The translations under genes and the position numbers were made by a program. Source: CAZFIM01 sp964519615 (GTDB taxonomy: Bacteria; Chloroflexota; Dehalococcoidia; GIF9; UBA5629). From it: a stretch of DNA of 12,279 nt. Every line of letters starts with the position of its first letter. Within the stretch, counting starts at the first letter, position 1. This document shows positions 7,239 through 12,279 of the stretch, in pieces. The stretch covers positions 1 to 12,279 of the forward strand of contig CAZFIM010000067.1 in NCBI GenBank assembly GCA_964519615.1. Reading direction: 5' to 3'. The notes beneath the pieces are model-generated. The model was not told the DNA's origin. It made no database searches and saw nothing but the letters and a program-made list of their open reading frames with translations.

Positions 7239-7271
7239 GAAGGGGCAAGCCCCTTCAAACATCCTTTTTTT
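7236..7271 (+). terminator. Second terminator-like hairpin of the first H module
   Basis: TTTGAAGGGG (7236-7245) pairs with CCCCTTCAAA (7250-7259) around CAAG. After CATCC comes a run of seven T (7265-7271). The 5' arm shares its first bases with the T-tail of the hairpin before it, so the two act in series rather than at once. Confidence 0.6.
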
Positions 7272-7298
7272 CAGAATAAGGCAGGCTGGGAAAATTAT

Positions 7299-7354
7299 AC
7301 ATTTTCTGTGACTTCTCAAGCATTTCAATCTGAACATGGCATCACAGGAAATGT
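7299..7354. repeat. S-module long inverted repeat, copy 1
   Basis: ACATTTTCTGTGA (7299-7311) pairs with TCACAGGAAATGT (7342-7354) over thirteen bases with one G-T pair. The loop is about 30 bases. In this copy the inner arm that reads ATGCC in the other copies has changed to ATTTC, weakening a second small stem with GGCAT. Confidence 0.6.
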
Positions 7355-7392
7355 GAACTTTTATATCAGGTGGGTTCTACCCATCCCCTGAC

Positions 7393-7430
7393 CCTTCCCT
7401 GATCACAGGGAGGGCGTTCTTTCTTTTTTT
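7393..7430 (+). terminator. Terminator-like hairpin of the second H module (slightly decayed)
   Basis: CCTTCCCT (7393-7400) pairs with AGGGAGGG (7407-7414), with one G-U pair and the same GATCAC loop. The tail is CG then TTCTTTCTTTTTTT (7417-7430). The stem is shorter than in the first unit, so this copy is probably weaker. The second hairpin of this module (7428-7451) is intact. Confidence 0.6.
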
Positions 7431-7490
7431 GAAGGGGCAAGCCCCTTCAAACATCCTCTTTTACAGAAAAAGGCAGGCTGGGAAAATTAT

Positions 7491-7546
7491 ACATTTTCTG
7501 TGACTTCTCAAGCATGCCAATCTGAACATGGCATCACAGGAAATGT
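7491..7546. repeat. S-module long inverted repeat, copy 2
   Basis: This copy has the same thirteen-base arms (7491-7503 and 7534-7546) with one G-T pair. An inner ATGCC (7514-7518) can also pair with GGCAT (7530-7534), which shares its last base with the outer arm. The arms are identical in all three S copies in the window. Confidence 0.65.
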
Positions 7547-7583
7547 GAACTTTTATATCAGGTGGGTTCTACCCATCCCCTGA

Positions 7584-7616
7584 CCCTTCCCTCAAAGGGA
7601 AGGGGTTTTCTCTTTG
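7584..7616 (+). terminator. Terminator-like hairpin of the third H module
   Basis: CCCTTCCCT (7584-7592) pairs with AGGGAAGGG (7596-7604) around a CAA loop, followed by TTTTCTCTTTG (7606-7616). The loop is shorter than GATCAC in the other two units but the stem is perfect. It lies 30 bases beyond the stop codon of the convergent minus-strand gene. The T-run is only on the + strand, so it does not terminate that gene in the classical way. Confidence 0.65.
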
Positions 7617-7645
7617 CTCGAAGGGGCTTGCCCCTTCGAATATCT

Positions 7646-8731
7646 CTACTTCTTATTCCGTATACTTTTTTTTCTGTTCTCATACTCTTTGGCCGCTTCA
7701 GTGAAAGCGAGAATATTTGCCAGCGGCGTTTGCGGTGCAAGATCGCATCCGGGCGCCACGATGAATTCGTTCTTACTTTCTATAGCCGTAAGTAAACTGA
7801 GCGTCTCCTTCTTGATCTCTTCAGGCGAGCTGTAGACGAATTTAATAGGGCTGATATTGCCTATCAGCGTAATATCTGCAGGTACTCGCTTTATTACTGA
7901 AGCTAAAGTGACGTCGTCAATACTTAACGCCGTAGCGCCCGACTGACACATCTTCTCAATCAGATGCTCTGCCCGCCCGCAGACATGCAAGATGCTTTGC
8001 CGTTTCAAGGCGCTGATAATAGCGCGCGTATAAAACAGTGAGAAATCCTCAAATCCCGCTGCGGAGAGCTGAGAACCTGAGGGTTCGGCTACCAGAATAA
8101 TGTCTGCGCCGGCCTCAATTAAGGCTTGCGCGTATCGAGTAATAACTTTCTGGCAGTAGTTTAAAAGAGCCTTCACTTTCTCCGGGTTTTTCCTTATATC
8201 CACGTAGATACTTGATCCGGCAAGCTGCAGTGCCAGCGTGAACGGACCGCTTACCTCACCAACTTTAAGGATATTGTAATGCTGGTTAAGCAGGCGCATC
8301 GCGGTGAGAAATACCGGCATGCGGCCATCCTGATAAGGATCTGGTACTTTAAGCGCGTCTATATTTTCTTCCGTTGTACAAATATGTGTGGTTATGGAAG
8401 GTACATTCTTATCATCGAAATGTACCTGACAGCCGCACGCCTCCGCTTCCAGGCTCATATCGGCAAACAGGCACAGCGTATCCAGCCCCATTTCTTGCAC
8501 AGTGTAGGCTATAGCCTTATAAAGCAATTCGGGGTCATGCAGCGCCTCTTTCATGGTTGAGTGGGTCAACAGTATAGCCGGTGCACCCGCAAATGCGGTG
8601 ACAAGCCTCCTTCCCGCTATTCTGCATAGTATCGAAAGCCTTAACCTACGGACAATCAGCAGGAGTAAACGCCCCAGCGGAAGCAATCGCTTATCCTTCC
8701 CAATGCGGTTAAATAAGTCAAGAAGCTTCAT
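7646..8731 (-). CDS. Uroporphyrinogen decarboxylase-fold methyltransferase (MtaA/CmuA-like)
   Basis: The 361-residue protein belongs to the URO-D superfamily. HVCG gives His249 and Cys251, and APGCDLAPQTP gives Cys329. His-x-Cys plus a distal Cys is the zinc-binding set of the MtaA/MtbA/CmuA methyltransferase branch, which moves methyl groups between corrinoid proteins and thiols. It is absent from true HemE enzymes. GEVSGPFTLALQLAG and a GAD(I)ILVAEPSGS segment fit the TIM-barrel core. The N-terminal ~45 residues are basic and hydrophobic and do not match the usual family start. GAGGGG six bases upstream supports the ATG at 8731. It lies 41 bases downstream of a GMC flavoprotein gene on the same strand, so the two probably form an operon. 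No corrinoid protein is encoded nearby. The methyl donor and acceptor are unknown. Confidence 0.85.
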   Translation of the reverse strand: MKLLDLFNRIGKDKRLLPLGRLLLLIVRRLRLSILCRIAGRRLVTAFAGAPAILLTHSTMKEALHDPELLYKAIAYTVQEMGLDTLCLFADMSLEAEACGCQVHFDDKNVPSITTHICTTEENIDALKVPDPYQDGRMPVFLTAMRLLNQHYNILKVGEVSGPFTLALQLAGSSIYVDIRKNPEKVKALLNYCQKVITRYAQALIEAGADIILVAEPSGSQLSAAGFEDFSLFYTRAIISALKRQSILHVCGRAEHLIEKMCQSGATALSIDDVTLASVIKRVPADITLIGNISPIKFVYSSPEEIKKETLSLLTAIESKNEFIVAPGCDLAPQTPLANILAFTEAAKEYENRKKSIRNKK

Positions 8732-8772
8732 CTATTACCCCTCTCACACAACGCCTCATCTACTCCAAAACA

Positions 8773-10068
8773 TCATGGACACAGCGTCTTCGCCAGCCTT
8801 GTAGCGAGAGCAGCGATTGTAAGTATAGGCGGCATGCCTGGCGATGCAGGCAGAACGCTGGCATCGCATATGAACAGGTTATCTACCTTCGTTTGCAGGT
8901 CTGTATCTACAACTGTGCCTACAGCTGCGGTCCCTCCGGGATGGGCGCCCTGTACTCGTGAGGCTGTGATCGATTTGCTCTTTGCCCCGGCCTTAACCAG
9001 AATTTCTCTGGAGATTGAGAAGCCCTCCTGCAGCCTTTCCCTGTCTCGGGCAGTGACCGGTTTGCTGAAAGTGCCGTCTTTATAGACGCGGCCGGCCGGT
9101 TCATCTATGATCTTTGTCATTATTCCCAGCAGACCGTCTGCGGGCTTTAACAGCGCTTTCAAGCCTGTATCATAAAAACCCCTGATCAATCGTGATTGGT
9201 GTATAAAGGGAGAAAGAATAAAGCCTTTGCTCCTGTAAAACTCACGATCAATAAGTGCCATTGTCGGCTCATCAGACTGCGTAAAGCCAGCGGCTGTTCC
9301 ATACGTATTTATTAACAGATCGATGAAGAAATGTGAACCTGATCCTTCAATTCCGGAATTCTGCAGGATAACGGGTGTCCCCAGTCCGCCGGCGGCCAGT
9401 ATTACCGTATCCGCCATGATGTTTCTCCGTTTTCCTGCGCATATCAGGTCTATGCCTCTTGCTTTTCCATTCTTTATTATCACTTTTTCCACCAGTGTTC
9501 CATATAGAATCTCAGCACCGTGTGCTAAAGCCTCATCCAGAAAATCGATGGCGGTCCATTTGGCAGCATATGCGCATCCTGAGGTGCAGTTGCCGCATCG
9601 CTTACATTTCTTAGGATCAATGAATTTGGGCATGGGTTCAAATGTGTATCCCAGTGTACGTGCGGCCTCCGCAATCATTTTGGAGCCTTTTGATAAACGT
9701 TTAAGCTCGTATGGAACAATGCATAACTGTTTTTCCAATTGTGAGAATTCAGGGCTCAGATCAATACCGCAATCCGCAAGCTCTTTTTCCAGGCAGCGGA
9801 CCCCGTTGCCGCTGCTTACAACCGTCGAGCCTCCTGCCATAAGGGCTCTCCAAAGAATGGTGCCCTCTTTAGATGTTAAAGGCCGTTTTGCAATGCCTTT
9901 GTGATCATAGTAACGCAGATTATCGAGGACGCCGCCGATTTTGCCCTCGCGGATACCGCGTTCCGCCACCAGCACAGACCTGCCTTTTTTGGCCAGTTCC
10001 ATCGCCAGCGTCGCGCCACCCGCTCCGGAACCGACAACTATGAACTCATAGTCACAATTCTTGTTCAT
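8773..10068 (-). CDS. GMC-type FAD oxidoreductase with CxxCxxCxxxC cluster motif
   Basis: The 431-residue protein starts with an FAD-binding fold: VVGSGAGG with Gly13, Gly15 and Gly18, then VAERG ending the beta-alpha-beta unit. A ferredoxin-like CKRCGNCTSGC (Cys155, Cys158, Cys161, Cys165) sits in the middle and probably binds a 4Fe-4S cluster. TVILAAGGLGTP and the C-terminal HPGGTAAVG with His376, then CDASVLPASPGMPP, are the GMC signatures. His376 is in the position of the catalytic histidine. The usual Asn of the later GxNP motif is Pro here. Family members oxidise alcohols or related groups; the cluster suggests transfer to a ferredoxin-type partner in an anaerobe. I place the start at ATG 10068 because the upstream TTG at 10089 would translate the GGGAGGGGGG ribosome site itself. 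It is likely the first gene of an operon with the MtaA-like gene. Confidence 0.87.
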   Translation of the reverse strand: MNKNCDYEFIVVGSGAGGATLAMELAKKGRSVLVAERGIREGKIGGVLDNLRYYDHKGIAKRPLTSKEGTILWRALMAGGSTVVSSGNGVRCLEKELADCGIDLSPEFSQLEKQLCIVPYELKRLSKGSKMIAEAARTLGYTFEPMPKFIDPKKCKRCGNCTSGCAYAAKWTAIDFLDEALAHGAEILYGTLVEKVIIKNGKARGIDLICAGKRRNIMADTVILAAGGLGTPVILQNSGIEGSGSHFFIDLLINTYGTAAGFTQSDEPTMALIDREFYRSKGFILSPFIHQSRLIRGFYDTGLKALLKPADGLLGIMTKIIDEPAGRVYKDGTFSKPVTARDRERLQEGFSISREILVKAGAKSKSITASRVQGAHPGGTAAVGTVVDTDLQTKVDNLFICDASVLPASPGMPPILTIAALATRLAKTLCP

Positions 10069-10088
10069 AGTCCACCCCCCTCCCTTCA

Positions 10089-10094
10089 ATTATA
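10089..10094 (-). promoter_or_regulatory. Possible -10 box of the GMC/MtaA-like operon
   Basis: Read on the minus strand this is TATAAT. The start site would fall near 10082 and leave a leader of only about 14 nt, made almost entirely of the GA-rich ribosome site. No good -35 box sits at the normal distance: TTGTAA at 10116-10121 leaves a 21-base gap. The call is tentative. Confidence 0.3.
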
Positions 10095-10311
10095 CTAACA
10101 AAACTTTTTTATTTATTACAAGTAGTTTATAGAATTTTACAGCATTTATTTATATATTTTTTACATCAACCGGCATTGAGATTCTTTATCGCTTCATTCC
10201 GCTCAAGATAATAAACCCCGCTGCAGCGCACATAAATATATTCTCCATAAGAGCAAGAAGAAGAAACAGTTCATCAGGTAGCAAGTATTCTGTGGTTCTA
10301 CCCATCCCCTG

Positions 10312-10348
10312 CCCCTTCCCTCAAAGGGAAGGGGTTTTCTCTTTTTTT
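10312..10348 (+). terminator. Terminator hairpin in second array, first H module
   Basis: A perfect ten-base stem, CCCCTTCCCT (10312-10321) with AGGGAAGGGG (10325-10334), is followed by TTTTCTCTTTTTTT (10335-10348). It would stop + strand transcripts, yet the nearest upstream gene is on the minus strand. Confidence 0.75.
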
Positions 10349-10410
10349 GAAGGGGCAAACCCCTTCAAACATCCTTTTTTTTACAGAAAAAGACAGGCTG
10401 GGAGAATTAT

Positions 10411-10466
10411 ACATTTTCTGTGACTTCTCAAGCATGCCAATCTGAACATGGCATCACAGGAAATGT
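10411..10466. repeat. S-module long inverted repeat, copy 3
   Basis: The arms at 10411-10423 and 10454-10466 are identical to those at 7491-7546, and the inner ATGCC/GGCAT pair is also present. Confidence 0.65.
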
Positions 10467-10504
10467 GAACTTTTATATCAGATGAGTTCTACCCATCCCC
10501 TGCA

Positions 10505-10543
10505 CCTTCCCTGATCACAGGGAGGGGGTTTTCTCTTTTTTTT
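10505..10543 (+). terminator. Terminator hairpin in second array, last H module
   Basis: CCTTCCCT (10505-10512) pairs with AGGGAGGG (10519-10526), one G-U pair, loop GATCAC, followed by a T-rich tail ending in eight T (10536-10543). It lies about 124 bases upstream of the sigma factor start and would insulate that gene from + strand read-through. Confidence 0.7.
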
Positions 10544-10639
10544 ACCTGAGTGTCAACCGTTCACGGGCGGCCATTTCTACTCCTTCCCCCCCCACGCCTT
10601 CAAATATATCTCCGTGCAACCAAACAGCCGATCACGCAT

Positions 10640-10645
10640 TATAAT
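10640..10645 (+). promoter_or_regulatory. Possible -10 box of the sigma/anti-sigma operon
   Basis: A perfect TATAAT lies 21 bases upstream of the chosen ATG at 10667. The -35 region (around 10617-10622, CAACCA) is poor, so either an activator or another sigma factor may be needed, or the match is chance. If real, the leader would be about 15 nt and hold only GAGGT. Confidence 0.35.
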
Positions 10646-10666
10646 GAAAAGAGGTATCATGTTTCT

Positions 10667-11332
10667 ATGGATTTAAAACAGGAGCGGGACCTGATCGCCC
10701 GGGCACGGCGCAGCCCGCAGGTCTTCGCCTCTCTATATGAGGAGCACTATCCCGGGATTTTCCGCTATGCGCTCAGGCGCATCGGAGATATAAGGGCTGC
10801 TGAAGACGTCACCTCGGAAACGTTTTTTAAAGCGCTGAAAAACCTGTGGAAGTTCAAATGGCAGAACGTCCCCTTCTCCGCCTGGTTATTCCGCATCGCC
10901 ACCAATGAGATCAACTACTATTTCAGACGCGGCAGCCGCACTCACTGCTCTCTGGAAACGCTGCAGGAGGCAGGATTCGATGCGGCCGACAGCAGCGATC
11001 TGCACACGGAGATAGACGAGCTGGAAGAAGAGCTTAAGCGTCATCAGGATTTCCTTTTCATAAGCGGGGAGCTTAAAAAACTGCCGCTGAAATATCAGGA
11101 GGTTATCGCGCTGCGCTTCTTTGAGAATAAAAAGATAGCTGAGATAGCCCTGGTTCTGGGCAAAAAAGAGGGCACGGTCAAATCCCTGCTTTCACGGGGG
11201 CTCGACCTGCTCAGAGAGAGATGGAACGGCGGGCAGTACACTCAGGCGGTGCAACCTTTTGCCGCACTGGTCATTATTAATAGCGAAGGGCAGGAAAATG
11301 TGGTTAGTCCTGCCGGGGAAAGAGAATTATGA
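10667..11332 (+). CDS. ECF-type sigma70-family RNA polymerase sigma factor
   Basis: The 221-residue protein has sigma region 2 at about 20-90, with AEDVTSETFFKAL (45-57) and AWLFRIATNEINYYFRR (72-88). Region 4 is at about 134-187, with LPLKYQEVIALRFFENKKI then a helix-turn-helix GKKEGTVKSLLSRGLDLL. Regions 1 and 3 are missing, as in ECF sigma factors, which redirect RNA polymerase to a small regulon. A C-terminal tail of about 30 residues follows region 4. The start is uncertain. I use ATG 10667, where the sigma-like sequence begins, with GAGGT at 10651-10655, a somewhat long spacing. A GTG at 10550 would add 39 residues unlike any sigma factor and would abut a terminator. The stop overlaps the next start as ATGA (11329-11332), implying translational coupling with a membrane partner. 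Confidence 0.88.
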   Translation: MDLKQERDLIARARRSPQVFASLYEEHYPGIFRYALRRIGDIRAAEDVTSETFFKALKNLWKFKWQNVPFSAWLFRIATNEINYYFRRGSRTHCSLETLQEAGFDAADSSDLHTEIDELEEELKRHQDFLFISGELKKLPLKYQEVIALRFFENKKIAEIALVLGKKEGTVKSLLSRGLDLLRERWNGGQYTQAVQPFAALVIINSEGQENVVSPAGEREL

Positions 11333-12183
11333 AGAAAGAAGATGTCATCAAAAAACTGGAAGAGCTTGATTTTCCGGAAATCGAGCCGCAAGGCCATAAG
11401 CGGCGCCTTAAAATGGCTTTGCTTTCCTCCGCTGCTTTTGACAAACGCAGCTTTTGCGATCTCTTCCCCATCTATAAAAATTTTAAGGAGTTGTCAGTGC
11501 AAAAGAAAAGGTACGCATTAATAGGAGCCGCATCGGCTATCGCTTTGGTTGCCGTTGCCGCCGGTTCGTTTGTCTTTTCCTTCAATCCGAACACGGTTAA
11601 CGCTCAGGAAGTAGCCCAAAAAAGCTATAACACCGTCTCTTCGATGTCAGCGGAAGAGCTTCAGCTGCTCTGTGAAAAAGTGAAAAATGAGGAGCCGCTT
11701 GCGCTGCTGGCAATGGCCAAGGAAGCGGGCGATCTGCAGGTGCTCACCGCTGAGGAGTTCATCAGCGAGTTGAATTCTCAGAGGTGCGGAGTGGAAATGG
11801 ATTTGCCCGATGAATTCAAAAATGTCACCTTCCTGAAATTTACCGCCCCTGATGACGGTATGAAAGTGGTTCTTGGAGTCGATAAGAAAACTGACCTGCC
11901 GGTACTGACCATCATGGTCTCAGTTGACGGATCGGGGGCGGCAGGCGTAGGCATAGCGCGCGATAGTGCATGCTCAGGCTCCGAGCAAATGTCGACAGTC
12001 ACCATCATCGATACTACTACCGGGGAAACATACATTACAGGAACCATCTCCTTAAGCGAGGGGATACTGACTGTCGATGGTTCGACATACGCAGTGCCCG
12101 CCGATGCCGGTGATCCGCTCTCCATAGAAATGAGGGATGACGGCGTCTACATCAACGGCATAAAAGCAGAGCCCGTAGAATAA
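11329..12183 (+). CDS. Single-pass membrane protein, probable anti-sigma factor
   Basis: The 284-residue protein has a cytoplasmic N-terminal part of about 61 residues, one hydrophobic segment at about 62-85 (IGAASAIALVAVAAG), and an outer part of about 200 residues with beta-rich, acidic, Thr/Ser/Gly-rich sequence. This topology, plus the ATGA overlap with the ECF sigma gene, suggests an anti-sigma factor that holds the sigma at the membrane until an external signal arrives. I see no HxxxCxxC zinc motif, so it is not a ZAS-type anti-sigma factor. A short motif GHKRRLKMALLSS (22-34) could be the sigma contact. The outer domain is not one I recognise. Its two halves look different: a helical EELQLLCEKVKNEEPL part, then a beta part with TTTGETYITGTI. 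Function rests on context, not homology. Confidence 0.75.
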   Translation: MKKEDVIKKLEELDFPEIEPQGHKRRLKMALLSSAAFDKRSFCDLFPIYKNFKELSVQKKRYALIGAASAIALVAVAAGSFVFSFNPNTVNAQEVAQKSYNTVSSMSAEELQLLCEKVKNEEPLALLAMAKEAGDLQVLTAEEFISELNSQRCGVEMDLPDEFKNVTFLKFTAPDDGMKVVLGVDKKTDLPVLTIMVSVDGSGAAGVGIARDSACSGSEQMSTVTIIDTTTGETYITGTISLSEGILTVDGSTYAVPADAGDPLSIEMRDDGVYINGIKAEPVE

Positions 12184-12279
12184 TAGAGAGAAGGTCTCAC
12201 CCATCCCCCTGCCCCATACAGATAGGAAGAGCGTCGGGTAGGGAAATATTGTATATCTACGGGGTCGCCGTATAAATAA
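12184..12279 (+). repeat. Decayed H-module start at 12193-12215 and window end
   Basis: Ten bases after the stop codon, GGTCTCACCCATCCCC at 12193-12208 and the following CTGCCCC match the first part of the H module (GGGTTCTACCCATCCCCTGCCCC) with small changes. The perfect hairpin and T-tail are not preserved, so it may be a dying copy or a chance partial match cut off by the window. The rest of the 96 bases shows no gene. Confidence 0.4.

Larger units (their letters stand above)
7176..7645 (+). repeat. Tandem ~192-bp repeat array, order H-S-H-S-H
   Basis: Unit one spans 7176-7368, unit two 7369-7560, and a third stops within the unit near 7640. The two full units differ at roughly eleven positions. 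Each unit has an H module and an S module. H holds TGGGT-TCT-ACCCA, a C-rich/G-rich hairpin with a T-tail, and a second hairpin TTTGAAGGGG-CAAG-CCCCTTCAAA. S is about 110 bp and contains a 13-bp inverted repeat. The array starts at the first base after the degV stop and ends at the last base before the minus-strand gene stop, filling the whole convergent gap. In the third H the second hairpin changes to CGAAGGGGC-TT-GCCCCTTCG, so the pairing is kept. Terminator function on the + strand is likely; mobility is unproven. Confidence 0.9.
10292..10543 (+). repeat. Second copy of the repeat array, order H-S-H
   Basis: One full unit (10292-10480) and the first part of a second (10481-10543) match the array at 7176-7645 in the same orientation. 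The first H carries hairpin CCCCTTCCCT-CAA-AGGGAAGGGG and the second hairpin with loop CAAA instead of CAAG. The S module keeps the thirteen-base inverted repeat (10411-10423 with 10454-10466). The last H stops after its first hairpin and T-tail, so its second hairpin is missing. The similarity to the first array is high across the whole unit, so the copies are recent or kept alike. Confidence 0.9.
10069..10666. other. 598-bp spacer between divergent operons: AT-rich segment plus second repeat array
   Basis: From 10090 to about 10165 the sequence is strongly AT-rich with T-runs, as expected for promoter DNA of the minus-strand operon. From 10166 to 10290 I see no feature. The repeat array fills 10292-10543. 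A run of eight C lies near 10586-10593, and a TATAAT at 10640-10645 precedes the sigma factor gene. No protein-coding gene is supported. Confidence 0.6.

Noticed and set aside
7176..7645. CRISPR array or tRNA-like T-arm in the repeats (GGGTTCTACCC)
   Set aside because: The units are ~192 bp with no unique spacers, so this is not CRISPR. The GTTCTA resemblance to a tRNA T-arm lacks an acceptor stem, anticodon arm and D-arm.
10069..10089. Upstream TTG start for the GMC protein
   Set aside because: The added residues MKGGGWT are a translation of the purine-rich ribosome site that serves the ATG at 10068.
10550..10666. N-terminal extension of the sigma factor from a GTG start
   Set aside because: The 39 extra residues are unlike sigma factors, the GTG sits only seven bases after a terminator T-run, and no ribosome site precedes it.

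Overview
The window looks like chromosomal DNA of an anaerobic bacterium. It carries a molybdenum hydroxylase subunit, a radical SAM/SPASM protein, a corrinoid-methyltransferase-like (MtaA/UroD family) protein and a flavin oxidoreductase with a four-cysteine cluster motif. My best guess is Chloroflexota of the Dehalococcoidia type. This is an inference from the gene set and from the high-GC codon use set in AT-richer spacers; no ribosomal or other marker gene is present to prove it. No CRISPR array, tRNA, rRNA, insertion sequence or phage gene is visible.

Layout. (1) 90-626 (+): a short TrmO-type tRNA methyltransferase. (2) 627-1032: a 406-bp spacer with two RNA-foldable segments; the second could be a structured leader for the next genes. 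(3) 1033-4503 (+): a ketopantoate-reductase-like gene, then the large molybdopterin-binding subunit of a xanthine dehydrogenase-family enzyme, probably co-transcribed. The FeS and FAD partner subunits are absent from the window. (4) 4585-5919 (-): a radical SAM protein with a SPASM-like C-terminus, converging on the hydroxylase gene. (5) 5920-6326: a divergent regulatory region with a TTGACA promoter whose -10 box runs into a perfect 10-bp inverted repeat. (6) 6327-7175 (+): a DegV-family protein with an altered ligand loop. (7) 7176-7645: a tandem array of a roughly 192-bp repeat that fills the whole gap between two convergent genes. (8) 7646-10068 (-): a two-gene operon, a GMC-type flavoprotein with CxxCxxCxxxC followed by an MtaA/UroD-family protein. 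(9) 10069-10666: an AT-rich spacer holding a second copy of the repeat array. (10) 10667-12183 (+): an ECF-type sigma factor overlapping (ATGA) a single-pass membrane protein that is probably its anti-sigma factor. A decayed fragment of the repeat follows.

The most unusual element is the repeat family. It alternates two modules. H is a short hairpin TGGGT-TCT-ACCCA followed by one or two strong terminator-like hairpins. S is about 110 bp and contains an imperfect 13-bp inverted repeat. The arrays read H-S-H-S-H (7176-7640) and H-S-H (10292-10543), with a decayed H start at 12193. All copies face the same way, and every array starts and ends with H. The second array places + strand terminators where no + strand gene precedes them, so it either ends an unseen transcript or is a mobile or repeat family whose hairpins do something else.
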